From: Actinospica robiniae DSM 44927
GTDB taxonomy: Bacteria > Actinomycetota > Actinomycetes > Streptomycetales > Catenulisporaceae
Length of the DNA stretch: 64,000 nt
Assembly (NCBI RefSeq): GCF_000504285.1
Contig: NZ_KI632511.1
Span: 2,973,372 to 3,037,371, forward strand
Reading direction: 5' to 3'
The stretch's first letter is position 1. Every line of letters begins with the position of its first letter. The notes beneath the pieces are model-generated. The model did no database searches, was not told where the DNA came from, and worked only from the letters and a program-made list of their open reading frames with translations. Position numbers and translations under genes: made by a program. This document shows positions 8,179-19,366 of the stretch, piece by piece.

Positions 8179-11175
8179 CTACTCGTCGAGGTCGAGATCG
8201 CGCATCGCCGCGGCGTAGCGGTCCCGCGCCCGACGGGCCTGCCCGTGCGAGCCGGCCGCCTCCAGCAGGTCGATGATCTCGCGATGGCAGGGCTCGTCGT
8301 AAGGGTCCTTATCCAGGACGTGGTGCAGGCTGCGCAGGCAGCCGGCGGTGTCGCCGATCCGCCGGTACAGCTCTGCCAGTACCCTGACAAGGTGCAGGTA
8401 CGTCGCGCGGGCGGTCTCGCGCACGGCGACGGTGCTCTCGTCGTAGGGCTCGTCCTCGAGGAAGTCGCCGGTGTAGGCGCGCTCCGCGGCGGCCAGGGCT
8501 TCCAGGGCCTGCGCGCTCTCGCCACGTTCGTGCAGGCGCAACCCGTGGTCGGCTTCGGACAGGAAGCGCTCCACGTCGACGGCCACCCGGGTCGTGTCGA
8601 GGGCGATGCTGCCGGAGTCGGCGATGAGGAAGTAGTCGGCCGGGTGCCGCCGACCGGGGTCCAGCACGGATCGGACGGTCGAGAGCGCCACCGAGAGCCG
8701 ATGGCCCACCGGCCCCGGATCGTCGTCGCCCCACAGCAGTTGTCCGATCTCCTCGCGCGGCACGGGCCGGCCCCGGCGCGCGATCAGGATCCGCAGCAGA
8801 TCGCGGGCTTTGCGCGACTGCCAGGCCGTGGCGGGCAACGGCTCGCCGCCTATCAGGATCGTGAGTCGGCCGAGGGTCCGGATCTCCACACCGCCGCCGC
8901 TGCCACCCACCGCGTAGGCCGGCAGCGGCATCCCGGCCGCGGCCAGGCGTTCTCTGGCCAGTCTGGCGGCGACGCGCTCGGGCGCGCCCGCGTCGGTCCG
9001 GGAACCGAGGATCGCGCGCACTCGGTCGGCGTCCAACGCGGCGCCGACCTCCTGCCAGATCTGCAATGCCTCGTTCAATCCGCGCTTGCTCGCGCGCGGC
9101 ACCGTCCCGGCTACGGCGGCCAGTTCGAGAGCGTGCGCGAGTCGGGGCCGGTCGCGGAAGAACCGAGCCTGCTCGGCCGCCTCGTCGGCGATCCGGACCG
9201 CTTCGGCCGCGTCGCCCCGGCCACGCGCGGCGTGACCCGCGGCCAGCAACGCCTCCACCCGCATCGGGCCTTCGGCGTGTCGCAGGGCCCTTTCAGCGGC
9301 GTACCGGGCCTCGTCCGGCTCGAGGTCTGCCAGGACGAGGGCGAGGCCGGCGAGCCCGGGGACGAGGCCGTAACGGTCCTCGGTGTCGGTGGCGATGCGG
9401 ACGGCCTCCTCGTACGCCGCGCGGGCCAGCTGCGCGTTACCGCGCAGGCGATGGATATCACCGATGTCTACTAGTGGATACGCGAGCCAGGCCGAGCCGA
9501 CCCGGTGCTCGACCGCGACGGCCCGCTCGAACCGATCCAGCGCCTCGTCGAGCCGACCCAGCTGGCGCAGCGCGCCGCCCGCGTTGTTCAAGGCCATGCC
9601 GAGCATCGCGCGCAGGCCGATCGCCTCGCACAGGTAGACCGAGCGTTCGGCCGCCGCGAAGGCTTCGGCCAGGCGGCCCTCCCCCAGCAGGCGCGCGGCG
9701 TGGTTGTTGCCGGCCATCGCCTCCTGCACGACGTCGCCGTTCGCGGCGGCGAGCTCCAGTGCTTTGCCGAAGTGGCGCTGTTCCGCCGCGGACTCGCCAC
9801 GGATCTCGGCGGTCAGGCCCAGCGCGACGTGCGCGGCGATCATCGGGCGGTAGTCGCCGGACGCAAGTGCCACGCGCTGTGCCGTTTCGGCTGCGGTGGC
9901 AGCGCTTTTGGTGTCGCCTGCCGCCCAGTGCGCGACGCTCATCCAGGCGACCAGCAGCGCCGCCTCAGCACTCTGATCTTCTTCGTGGTAGCCCTGGGCG
10001 TAGAGCCGCAGCGCCGACAGCGGGTCGCCTGCCCGGTAGTCGAGATAGCCCAGACGCCTGGCCAGGCCCGGCGACAGTTTTCCGCCGGTAGCTTCCGCGC
10101 CGCCGGTCAGATGCCGGTACTGGGCGCGGGCCCCGTCCGTGTCGCCGGTCAGCGCCAGCGCCTCTCCGTAAGCCTGCCGCACGCCTGCTGTGCGTAGCTC
10201 CTCGGGCAAGGCTTCGACGAGATCGATGACCGCGAGCAGCCCGTCCCGGGCCAGGATCCGCGCGCCGTGCTGCTCGAGGATCTGCGCACTCGCCCGCAGA
10301 TCCCCGGCCCGCTGGTGGGCCTCCGCCGCCTCACCGTGCCAGCCCTTTGCAACGAGATCGGCCGCTGCCCGCTCAGACCACTGACGTCGCGTCGCAGTAT
10401 TCTGCGGCCGACGTGCGCGCACCACGGCCGCGAGCAGCGGGACGACGTGGTACCGCAGCGGGCCGAACCCGGCCGGTACCACCAGACCGGCCCTCGCCAG
10501 CGCGGTAAGGGCGCTGCCGTCGTCGAAGTCCAGGGCATCGGAGGTCACCGACCCGAGATGCGAGGCGTGGTCGAGCGCGCGCAGGACCCTCGGATCCAGC
10601 TTGTCGCAGACCTCTTGTATCAGGTAGTCCGCGACGACCGATTCCGGTCCGCCCAACAGCTCGAGCACCTGGTGTGGCGACCTCTGGCCCGCCGCCGCCT
10701 GCCCGGCCAGGCGCACCAGCGCCGGCCAGCCCGCGGTCGCCCGCACGAGGAGCCCGGCTGTCGCGTCATCGAGCCCGTATTCGCCGCGCAGCGTCCTTGC
10801 CGCCGACGACGGGGACAGCGCCAGCTGCGCAGGCCCGAGCTCCGCCATCAGCCCGCTCGCCCGCCAGCGCGCCGTGGGAATTTCAGGCAATCGCGCTGTG
10901 ATCACGGCGATCCGCCGCTCCGGCGTCGTCGCCATCGCCTCGGTCAGCGCTCTGCCGAGCTCCGCCGGGGACAGCGCCGGCTCGTCGAGCACCAGCCAGC
11001 GCGCCGCCGCGCGGCCGGGTTCCGCCCGTCGCAGCATCGCGGCCGCGGCCGAGCCGGAGTACCAGCTGACGGGCACGCCGCGCAGCCGGGAGCGCACCGC
11101 GCTGGTCTTGCCGTACCCCGCGGCCGCGGTCACCAGCAGCAGGCGAGGCGCACCGTCGGCGAGCTCGTGGGCCAC
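8179..11175 (-). CDS. large MalT-like ATPase/TPR regulator with C-terminal winged helix and BTAD domain
   Basis: 998 aa from the GTG with GGGAGG six bases upstream; the open frame continues to 11490 but that part has no family features and overlaps the divergent gene. The N-terminus is a STAND-type ATPase (Walker A AAGYGKTSAV, Walker B RWLVLDEPALS). A long helical TPR-like middle (about 300-740) follows. The C-terminus has an OmpR/SARP winged helix (about 765-870, GGGVEIRTLGRLTILIGG) and a bacterial transcriptional activator domain (about 880-985). This is the reverse of classic AfsR/SARP order, where the DNA-binding and BTAD parts come first. Large regulators of this sort usually activate secondary metabolism or development; no biosynthetic cluster is next to it here. 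Confidence 0.85.
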   Translation of the reverse strand: MAHELADGAPRLLLVTAAAGYGKTSAVRSRLRGVPVSWYSGSAAAAMLRRAEPGRAAARWLVLDEPALSPAELGRALTEAMATTPERRIAVITARLPEIPTARWRASGLMAELGPAQLALSPSSAARTLRGEYGLDDATAGLLVRATAGWPALVRLAGQAAAGQRSPHQVLELLGGPESVVADYLIQEVCDKLDPRVLRALDHASHLGSVTSDALDFDDGSALTALARAGLVVPAGFGPLRYHVVPLLAAVVRARRPQNTATRRQWSERAAADLVAKGWHGEAAEAHQRAGDLRASAQILEQHGARILARDGLLAVIDLVEALPEELRTAGVRQAYGEALALTGDTDGARAQYRHLTGGAEATGGKLSPGLARRLGYLDYRAGDPLSALRLYAQGYHEEDQSAEAALLVAWMSVAHWAAGDTKSAATAAETAQRVALASGDYRPMIAAHVALGLTAEIRGESAAEQRHFGKALELAAANGDVVQEAMAGNNHAARLLGEGRLAEAFAAAERSVYLCEAIGLRAMLGMALNNAGGALRQLGRLDEALDRFERAVAVEHRVGSAWLAYPLVDIGDIHRLRGNAQLARAAYEEAVRIATDTEDRYGLVPGLAGLALVLADLEPDEARYAAERALRHAEGPMRVEALLAAGHAARGRGDAAEAVRIADEAAEQARFFRDRPRLAHALELAAVAGTVPRASKRGLNEALQIWQEVGAALDADRVRAILGSRTDAGAPERVAARLARERLAAAGMPLPAYAVGGSGGGVEIRTLGRLTILIGGEPLPATAWQSRKARDLLRILIARRGRPVPREEIGQLLWGDDDPGPVGHRLSVALSTVRSVLDPGRRHPADYFLIADSGSIALDTTRVAVDVERFLSEADHGLRLHERGESAQALEALAAAERAYTGDFLEDEPYDESTVAVRETARATYLHLVRVLAELYRRIGDTAGCLRSLHHVLDKDPYDEPCHREIIDLLEAAGSHGQARRARDRYAAAMRDLDLDE

Positions 11176-11342
11176 CCGCGACCTCCCGCCTGCGTCGATG
11201 AGAGCCCTGATCGTCAATATAGCCGTCGGATCCGGGATTGTCCGACATCGCAGGGCTCTTCCCTTCCGGGGAGTTTTCGCCGAACCTGAACCCGGGGGCG
11301 CCCCCTCGCCGCGCCGCCCGCACCCACTTCTCGGAGGCAACG

Positions 11343-12545
11343 ATGCATCGCGCAGATTCCCGTCCCCTCCTTCGCCGGCGGGCCGGCCTTCCGCTGGCCG
11401 CCGCGGTCGCGTTCGGCCTGGCGCTCGGCGTGCTGCCCGGCCAGTGGATGCCGCCCGCGCACGGCGACGAGAACATGGGCATCTGCGCACCGGCCTCCAA
11501 CCTCCCGGTGATGCCGCCGGCCGACGGCGGCGGCGCGGGCCGATCGCTGCCCGCGGGCGCCGGCTTCGTGCTCGACCCGGGCTGCGGCGATCCGCTCGAC
11601 GTCCGGGAGGTCCCCCCGGCGTGGGCGCAGTACAACTCGGGCGCGACGGCCAACACCGTCGAGCACCTCGGCACCGGCAGCTACGTGGTCTGGTTCTCCG
11701 GCCTGGGCGGCACGAACGGCGTCCCGCAGGTCACCGCCGTCGGCGGGATCTCGGCGAACCGCTGCCGGATCGGGGCGTGGGGGCCGGACGGGTTCGACGA
11801 GGCTGTCTCAGTCCTCTGCGCGGACGCGAAGGGCGCTCCGGTCGACTGGGAGTTCAGCCTGTCGTTCACGAGCGAGCAGACCAAGTACGCCGTCTTCGGC
11901 TACCTGCGCGCCGACCAGCCCGGCGCGCAGGCGTATCAGCCCACTGAGCAGTACGCGTGGAACGGCGTGCCGGCGCTGGTGCGGCGGACCGGAGTCGGCC
12001 GCTACACCGTCACGCGCGCGGAATCGGGTACGCAGCCGGGAGTCGATCTCGTGTCCGCGTACGGAGCGGCGAACGGTCTGAGCGCCTGCAAGCTCGTCGA
12101 CAGCAGCAGTTCCGTCGCCGACGTGGCCTGCTTCAACGGCAAAGCGCCCGCCGACACGCCTTTCACGCTCACCTACGGCGCCCAGGGCAACCTGCTCGGC
12201 TTGCCGGACGCCGGGCGGAGTGCCGGCGGGTTGGCGTCGGGCTACGCCTGGGTCGACACGACCGCGGGATCGGCACCGGACCCGACGCGTCGCTTCGCCT
12301 CGAAGGACCCTGGCACCGGCGCCGGATGGTCGCAGTCTTATGACCCCGAAACGCTGACTGCGAGCGTCACCATGCCGCTCAGCCTCGCCACCGGCGTCCC
12401 GCAGGTCGTCGCGGTCGGCTCGGACGCGGCGTCCTGCGCGATCGCCGGAGACTGGTCCAAGGGCTCGATCCCGGTCGAATGCTGGGACGGCAACGGCAAT
12501 CCGGTGCGCGAACCCTTCGAGGTCTCCTTCGACGCAGTCCCCTGA
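11343..12545 (+). CDS. secreted protein of unknown function
   Basis: 400 aa. The start ATG lies six bases after GGAGG. A basic N-terminus (HRADSRPLLRRRAG) is followed by a hydrophobic core (LPLAAAVAFGLALGVLPG) and a likely cleavage region near PPAHGDEN, so it is exported by a Sec-type signal. The mature part is rich in Gly, Ala, Ser and Thr, contains about nine Cys, and seems to consist of related beta-strand units (repeating phrases of the type GVPQVTAVGG / GVPQVVAVGS and NRCRIGAWGPDG / ASCAIAGDWSKG), pointing to an internally duplicated all-beta fold. I recognise no enzyme motif. It diverges from the BTAD regulator across 167 bp and is a possible target of it. Confidence 0.7.
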   Translation: MHRADSRPLLRRRAGLPLAAAVAFGLALGVLPGQWMPPAHGDENMGICAPASNLPVMPPADGGGAGRSLPAGAGFVLDPGCGDPLDVREVPPAWAQYNSGATANTVEHLGTGSYVVWFSGLGGTNGVPQVTAVGGISANRCRIGAWGPDGFDEAVSVLCADAKGAPVDWEFSLSFTSEQTKYAVFGYLRADQPGAQAYQPTEQYAWNGVPALVRRTGVGRYTVTRAESGTQPGVDLVSAYGAANGLSACKLVDSSSSVADVACFNGKAPADTPFTLTYGAQGNLLGLPDAGRSAGGLASGYAWVDTTAGSAPDPTRRFASKDPGTGAGWSQSYDPETLTASVTMPLSLATGVPQVVAVGSDAASCAIAGDWSKGSIPVECWDGNGNPVREPFEVSFDAVP

Positions 12546-12550
12546 CGTAC

Positions 12551-12585
12551 GCGGGCCCGAAACCCGGCAGGGGTTTCGGGCCCGC
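12551..12585. terminator. bidirectional hairpin terminator
   Basis: A perfect 15-bp stem (12551-12565 and 12571-12585, GCGGGCCCGAAACCC paired with its complement) with a 5-nt loop lies between the convergent genes ending at 12545 and 12601. It can serve both. Confidence 0.85.
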
Positions 12586-12600
12586 GGCCACCGTTCGCCG

Positions 12601-14526
12601 TTACTTGGCCACGGTGTCCTCGCTCCAGCCGACCACCACCGGTGCCGGCTCGCCGATGAACGACCGCGCCGCGAGCGGGGTCCCGAGGACCGCGACGTCG
12701 AGCGTGCAGGCCTCGAGCAGCGTGACGTCCTTGACGCCGTCCTGCTGGCAGACGGTCAGCGCCTTGGCCTGGACGTCCTGCGGGAGGGTGTTCGCCCAGC
12801 CGGTCGTGGTCGGATCGGTCTCAGCGGTCTGGATCTTGCAGACCGCGACCAGCGACTTGGCGGTGGGAACGCGCCAGCTGTCGCCGTAGACGTGGTACAT
12901 CGTCGTCGTGTCCGAGGCGGAGATCGGCGCGGGGATGATCACGCCGGTGCTGGTCTCGAACGCGCCGGGGTTGCCGGGCGCGTTGGCGAGCAGCCCGCCG
13001 ACCGCCTCCGGGTACGTGCCGAGGCCGACGTGCAGGTCCATCCAGATCGAACTGCTGGTGTCAGCCTGCAGATAGTCGCCCTGGGGATCGGTCACGAGCC
13101 AGGTGTTCCCGGTGCGGGTGACCGTGTCCCCTGACGGCAGGGCCATCGCGCTGCCGCTGGCGAGCGTCGTCAGGGCCCCGTCGATGTAGAGGGAGGTGTT
13201 GGTGACGCCGCACAAGGCCACCGTGTCCGAGCCCATCTGGGTCCCGACGGCGCCGGCCATTGTGCGGTTGGGGTAGGTCGGCGGCGCCGGGATGTGCTCC
13301 GCCTGCACGGTCATCGTCGAGGTCTTCGTGTCCGTGAAGGTGCCCTGGTCCTGGAAGTCGTAGTAGAGCCCGTCGAAGGTCGTGTCATGCGGTTCGCCGG
13401 TGCCGCTGGCCGACTTGCAGGAGGCCGGCAGGCCCGGGATGTTGCTCTGGACGCTGCGGATCGAGGGCGACGCGCCGGTCGCGTACGTGGCCGTGCCCAC
13501 CAGGGTCAGGTTGTTGGTCTCGCCGGTCCAGCCGCCGTAGATGCAGGTCGGTGCCGCCGTCGTGCCGTTGTGCACGACCGTCTGGACGGTGATGGTGGAA
13601 CCGGGGTTGAAGGCGGCCTGGGACGAGTTGCCGTCACCGCCGATCATGAACTCGGCGGCGGTCCAGCCCCCGGACAGGTCGAGGGTGGTGTCGCTGGTCG
13701 AGGCCGAGTAGACGGTGGTGCTGCCCGCGATGTTCAGCTGCGCGGTGTCCCAGCCGCTCGCGCCGCCGGTCACCGTGCCGGTCAGGCTTAGGTTGCCCAG
13801 GGTCGTGATCGGTTGCGAGGGGATCCCGCCGATGGCGCTGCCGTTCTTGTAGCAGTGCGCGCTGCCCGGGGCCCAGGTCCACCCGGTCGGACAGCTGGTG
13901 ACGGTCGACGTCAGGTAGTTGATCAGCCAGAACTGGATGAAGACGTAGCCGGTGGTCGAGCCCGGGTTGGACAGGATGAACTGCTCCCAGCCCTGGCAGC
14001 TCGGGCCGCCGGTCGCGCAGACGGGCGTCGGGAACGGGCGCGAGTTGAGCTGGAGCGAGTAGGAGTTCGCCACGCCCAGGCTGGTCTCGCCGGTCACGCC
14101 GGTGACGGTGGGGAACGAGCCGGTCGCGCCGGTCATCAGGCCGGTCACGCCGGCCGAGAAGTCGACGCCGTTGCCGACGGTCTCGGGCGCGAGGCCGACC
14201 GTGCCGACGCCGGCGGTGGAGGCCGCGCCGGACTGCGGCGCGTAGGTCTTCTTCGGCGCGGCCGCACAGCTGACGCTGTGCCAGGTCAGCGCGGGGTAGG
14301 TCGCGGTGTAACAACCCTTGGCGGGCGTGGAGACGTGCGCGATGGCGCTGTGCCAGGACTGCGCGGTCATCGGCGCCACCGTCGCGGCGGCGCGCGCCGA
14401 GGCGCCCGGAGCCAGCGCCGCGGTCGTCACCAGGGCGGTGACCGCGACGACCGCCACCCCGAGCAGCCGGCGCAGCCTCCTGCGCATCGGGTGGGGGTAC
14501 CGGTCGGGATATCTGCCGTGGAGCAT
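12601..14526 (-). CDS. large secreted protein of unknown function
   Basis: 641 aa. Starts at an ATG ten bases after AAGGGA; a second ATG 13 codons in (14487) would also keep the signal peptide. The signal sequence has a strong Arg block (MRRRLRRLLG) and a hydrophobic core ending near PGASARA. The mature chain is Thr/Gly/Ser-rich with many predicted beta strands and about a dozen Cys, and has the look of the actinobacterial extracellular beta-rich proteins that often carry a phrase such as GWEQFILSNPGS and VFIQFWLINY. I recognise no catalytic residues. It is transcribed away from the signalling operon, with which it shares a 305-bp upstream region. Confidence 0.72.
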   Translation of the reverse strand: MLHGRYPDRYPHPMRRRLRRLLGVAVVAVTALVTTAALAPGASARAAATVAPMTAQSWHSAIAHVSTPAKGCYTATYPALTWHSVSCAAAPKKTYAPQSGAASTAGVGTVGLAPETVGNGVDFSAGVTGLMTGATGSFPTVTGVTGETSLGVANSYSLQLNSRPFPTPVCATGGPSCQGWEQFILSNPGSTTGYVFIQFWLINYLTSTVTSCPTGWTWAPGSAHCYKNGSAIGGIPSQPITTLGNLSLTGTVTGGASGWDTAQLNIAGSTTVYSASTSDTTLDLSGGWTAAEFMIGGDGNSSQAAFNPGSTITVQTVVHNGTTAAPTCIYGGWTGETNNLTLVGTATYATGASPSIRSVQSNIPGLPASCKSASGTGEPHDTTFDGLYYDFQDQGTFTDTKTSTMTVQAEHIPAPPTYPNRTMAGAVGTQMGSDTVALCGVTNTSLYIDGALTTLASGSAMALPSGDTVTRTGNTWLVTDPQGDYLQADTSSSIWMDLHVGLGTYPEAVGGLLANAPGNPGAFETSTGVIIPAPISASDTTTMYHVYGDSWRVPTAKSLVAVCKIQTAETDPTTTGWANTLPQDVQAKALTVCQQDGVKDVTLLEACTLDVAVLGTPLAARSFIGEPAPVVVGWSEDTVAK

Positions 14527-14726
14527 GGATGCGGTTCCCTTCTCGTGCGGAGCGGATCTCGGCCGCGTTCCGGCGGTGACCGGGTCGGCGGCCGCTCGCC
14601 GCTATGCTCGCCGGGGGCGTCAAAGTGGCGTCAAAGTCGGGCCCGCGCCCGCCGCGGCGGGGCGTCGAGCGGCGCGTGACGGCGCGTGCGTGCAGATTCG
14701 ATCTTTCGGTGGTGGCGCGACCAGGG

Positions 14727-14751
14727 GTGTGGAACCGCCGTGACCGGGTAC
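14727..14751 (+). promoter_or_regulatory. possible sigma-B-type promoter of the REC-PP2C/kinase operon
   Basis: GTGT (14727-14730), 15 bases, then GGGTAC (14746-14751) fits the streptomycete stress sigma pattern GNNT-N14-16-GGGTAY and lies about 80 bp before the first gene of an RsbU-like operon, where such autoregulation would make sense. The match is short and could be chance. Elsewhere in the 305-bp intergenic stretch 14527-14831 a direct repeat GCGTCAAAGT occurs twice, 12 bases apart, near 14620-14637. Confidence 0.35.
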
Positions 14752-14831
14752 GAGCGGTGGTCGTTTGTACGCCGCCGAGGAGGACCCGTGCTCGAGTCGA
14801 CTGCTGCCCGCAGACCCCTGCGGACACGAGG

Positions 14832-16156
14832 ATGTCCGTGAGCTCCGCGGTCTCGTATGACGGGATCTCGGCGGACGGCCCACCCGAATCCCCGCTCGGC
14901 GCGCGACTGCCCGAGCCCCGGCACTCGGTGATCGAGCAGGAGACGCTCAGGATCCTGGTCGCCGAGGACGATCCGGCCGACGCGCTGCTGACCGTCGAAC
15001 TGCTCGACGACTCCGCCCTCACCGCGAAGGTGGTCTGCGTCGCGACCGCGCGCGAGGCCGCCGCGGCCGTGCGCGCGGGCGGCATCGACTGCCTCGTGCT
15101 CGACCTGCACCTGCCGGACCTGCACGGCATCGGCGAGCTCGGCTCCTGGCTGCCCGAGCTCGGCTCCACCAGCGTCGTCGTGATGACAGGCCTCGACGAC
15201 CGCGAGGCCGGGCTCGCCGCGGTCCGGGCCGGCGCCCAGGACTACCTGGTCAAGGGCCAGGTCGAACCGGAGTGGTTCGAGCGGACGATCCGCTACGCGG
15301 TCCAGCGCAAGCGCACCGAGCGCGCCGCCGCGGACCTGCGCGCCGCGCGCTGGCGGGCCGCCGAGAACGTACGGCTCGAGCGCGGCCTGCTGCCCACGCC
15401 GCTGCTGCGCCACGCGCCGATCTCGGTCACCACCCGCTATCTGCCGCACCGGGACGGAGCGCTGCTCGGCGGCGACTTCTTCGACGTGGTCGAGACCGGC
15501 GACGGCGCGGTGCACGCGGTGATCGGGGACGTCTCCGGCCACGGCCCGGACGAGGCCGCGATCGGCGTCGCGCTCCGCGTCGCCTGGCGCACCCTCGTGC
15601 TCGCCGGGCAGCACGGCGCGGAACTGCTCGACAGCCTCGAGCGGCTGCTGCAGGCCGAACGCAACGACGACGAGACCTACACCACCCTCGCCACCCTGAC
15701 GTGGCGGCCGGGCGAGCCGTACGTGCGGTTCATCCGCGCCGGGCATCCGCAGGCCCTCACCCGCAAAGCGGGCATGATCACCCTGCACGAGGGCGAGCAC
15801 GGCCCGGCGCTCGGCATCATCCCGGGCCTCTCGCACTGGCCGGTCACCTTCCTCCCGCTCAGCCCGGGCGAGGAGATCATCCTGTACACCGACGGCCTCT
15901 ACGAGAACCGGGACGAACACGGCCTGCTGTGGGGCCAGGACCGGATGCTGCTGTGCGCGCGTGGCCTCGACGGCCTCGCCGACGCCGAGTTCGTGGACCA
16001 GCTGATCGCCGCCACCCGGGACCGCACCGGCCGCGGCGACAACGACGACGTGGCCGTGCTGCACCTGCGCCACACCGGCACGACCGACGGCGCCGGAGCC
16101 GTCGACCTCGGCGCCGTCGGCCACGATGACAGTACTTTCAGAGAGGTCTCCGGACG

Positions 16157-16160
<4 letters not shown>
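14832..16160 (+). CDS. response regulator fused to a PP2C (RsbU/SpoIIE-type) phosphatase
   Basis: 442 aa. Receiver domain at about 35-155 (acidic pair EDDPAD, phospho-acceptor Asp in VLDLHLPD, Thr in VVMTGLDD, Lys in YLVKGQ), linked by a helical region to a PP2C phosphatase domain at about 195-425 with metal-ligand Asp residues in LLGGDFFDVV, VIGDVSGHGPDE and GRGDNDDVAV. Phosphorylation of the receiver should switch the phosphatase, which would act on an STAS antagonist in a partner-switching cascade. The start may instead be the GTG at 14838, which has better spacing from GAGG. The stop overlaps the next start as ATGA, so the kinase is translationally coupled and is the natural partner. Confidence 0.9.
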
Positions 16161-17850
<1,690 letters not shown>

Positions 17851-17854
<4 letters not shown>

Positions 17855-18306
17855 ATTCCATGTCCGGACCGACTCCGATCGACGTGCTTCTCGTGGAGGA
17901 CGACCCCGCGGACGAGCTGATCACCCGGGAAGCCTTCGAGGACAACAAGATCGGCAACACCCTGCACGTGGTGCGCGACGGCGAGGAGGCGCTGGACTTC
18001 CTGTTCCGGCGCGGCGCCTACACCGACGCGGTGCGACCGGACCTGATCCTGCTCGACCTGAACCTGCCCAAGTACGACGGGCGCGAGGTGCTGCAGCAGA
18101 TCAAGACCAACGAGGAGCTCTCGAGCATCCCGGTCGTCGTGCTGACCACCTCCTCGGCCGAGGAGGACATCCTGCGCAGCTACCGCCTGCACGCCAACGC
18201 CTACGTCACCAAGCCCGTCGACCTCGACCAGTTCGTCTCGGCGATCCGCCAGATCGACGACTTCTTCCTCACCGTCGTGAAGCTGCCCAAGGGGAAGCGC
18301 CTCTAA
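17851..18306 (+). CDS. single-domain response regulator, Rcp1-like
   Basis: 151 aa, receiver domain only. Acidic pair VEDDPADE, phospho-acceptor Asp in ILLDLNLPKYDG, switch Thr/Ser in VVVLTTSS and Lys in AYVTKPVD are all present. The conserved insertion around DFLFRRGAYTDA is typical of Rcp1/phytochrome-partner receivers. GTG at 17851 is preferred because it overlaps the kinase stop as GTGA and follows GAGAAGG; an internal ATG at 17860 is the alternative. It lacks an output domain, so it probably acts as a phosphate sink or shuttle between the CHASE3 kinase and the REC-PP2C protein. Confidence 0.9.
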
Positions 18307-18381
18307 TACGCCTAGAGCGATTTGATGATCGGCTGAGTGTTGGTGGGAGGTGGTGGCCGGTCGGGTCGGGGTGGTCGTCTG

Positions 18382-18790
18382 GCTGCGGGCGGCGCTTCGC
18401 GTCGCCCGTTTCGTCTGACCACCCGCCCACCCGTTGCGTTGGCGGGGCGGGCTGGGGTTTCAAGCTTTCGCCTCCGGCGCGGACCCTTCCCTCGGAGAGT
18501 GCCGGGGTCGCGTGGGTGCTGGCGTTGGTGGGGCGGACTGGGGTTCGGGGTGGTCGGGTGCCGTGGGTGTGCTCTCTCCTCGGTCGGTCCCCGGAGGCAA
18601 TCAGGAACCTGCCGGGAGGTCAAGCGGCGGTGGCCCGCGCTGTGCTGTTTTCGTCTTCGCGCCGCTTGACCTCCCGGCAGAACCCTGATCGGGCTTCGCC
18701 TGCCCGACCGAGGAGAGAGCCCACCCCCTGGGGAGTGGTGCGAGCTGCACTCGGGCCCAGTCCCGGACCGCGGCCCGGCCGCGCTCGATC
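18382..18790 (+). repeat. left copy of the inverted about 410-bp element
   Basis: Read on the plus strand this copy matches the reverse complement of 19367-19777 over its full length by eye, with scattered substitutions and small indels. Identical blocks include GTCTGACCACCCGCCCACCC, GTTGCGTTGGCGGGGCG, CTCTCTCCTCGGT, AATCAGGAACCTG, GGGAGGTCAAGCGGCG and GAGAGAGCCCACCCCCTGGG. No transposase-like frame or target-site duplication was found. Confidence 0.85.
18572..18719. repeat. internal hairpin of the left element copy
   Basis: Arms 18572-18629 and 18658-18719 pair through 16 outer bases (CTCTCTCCTCGGTCGG) and 20 inner bases (TGCCGGGAGGTCAAGCGGCG) with an imperfect middle that keeps ATCAGG, around a loop of about 28 nt. 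A transcript would fold into a long stem. The same structure with a different loop recurs at 19440-19587. Confidence 0.8.
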
Positions 18791-19135
18791 CGGAAGAATC
18801 CTGCATCACCTTGATCCGGTCATCTCGATCCTCGATCCACGCGAAAGAGTCCCGTGTCGCGCTCGGTGCGGAAGGATTCTGCATCACCTTGACCCGGCCA
18901 TCCCGATCCTCGATCCGCCCGAAAGGTCGGCGCTCGGGTCGCGCTGATGTCGGATCCTGCATGGCCTCGGCGCGATCGACCCCGATCCCAGACCTCGCGG
19001 CGCAATCCCGCAGGCCGGCCGTGCCCGATGCGGAAGGATTCTGCATCACCCTGATCCGATTGGCCCGGAGCTCACGCAACGCGCAAGATCGCGTGGCTCG
19101 GTCGCATGCCGAGGACAAATCCTGCACCGTTTTCA
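18791..19135. repeat. five degenerate direct repeats of 78-84 bp
   Basis: The phrase CTGCATCACC or a close variant recurs at 18801, 18879, 18957, 19041 and 19122, giving periods of 78, 78, 84 and 81 bp. The best-conserved unit reads GGAAGRATYCTGCATCACCT followed by TGAYCCGGYCATCYCGATCC. All periods are multiples of three, so each repeat stays in one frame: on the minus strand it reads as a string of units beginning MQNPSA or MQDSSG and including IEDRD. The first copy begins exactly at the inner edge of the left inverted arm. Confidence 0.75.
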
Positions 19136-19366
19136 GCCACACCCCCGCCGCCACCTGCCCAGCCATCCCGACCACCACCCCTCCCGTCATAAGCCGCGAT
19201 CCCCGTACATTTCCATGCTAGACGCCGCCACCGACAAAAGATGCGAATCCGTCCTTTGCCGGAAAAGAAAAAATACGGGAGATTTCCGGGGAACTCGGGC
19301 GCACTCCCCGACGTTGAAAGGAGTAGAGAAGCAAAGAGCGGCCCAGAACGGCGATGCATGATCGTG

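Noticed and set aside
11238-11342. Extended N-terminus of the secreted protein
   Set aside because: The ATG at 11343 has GGAGG and is followed at once by a signal peptide; the extension would bury it.
18312-19190. 292-residue minus-strand frame over the repeat island
   Set aside because: Runs through the hairpin and inverted arm with low-complexity Arg/Pro/Ser composition and no ribosome-binding site; kept only as an observation about repeat periodicity, not as a gene.
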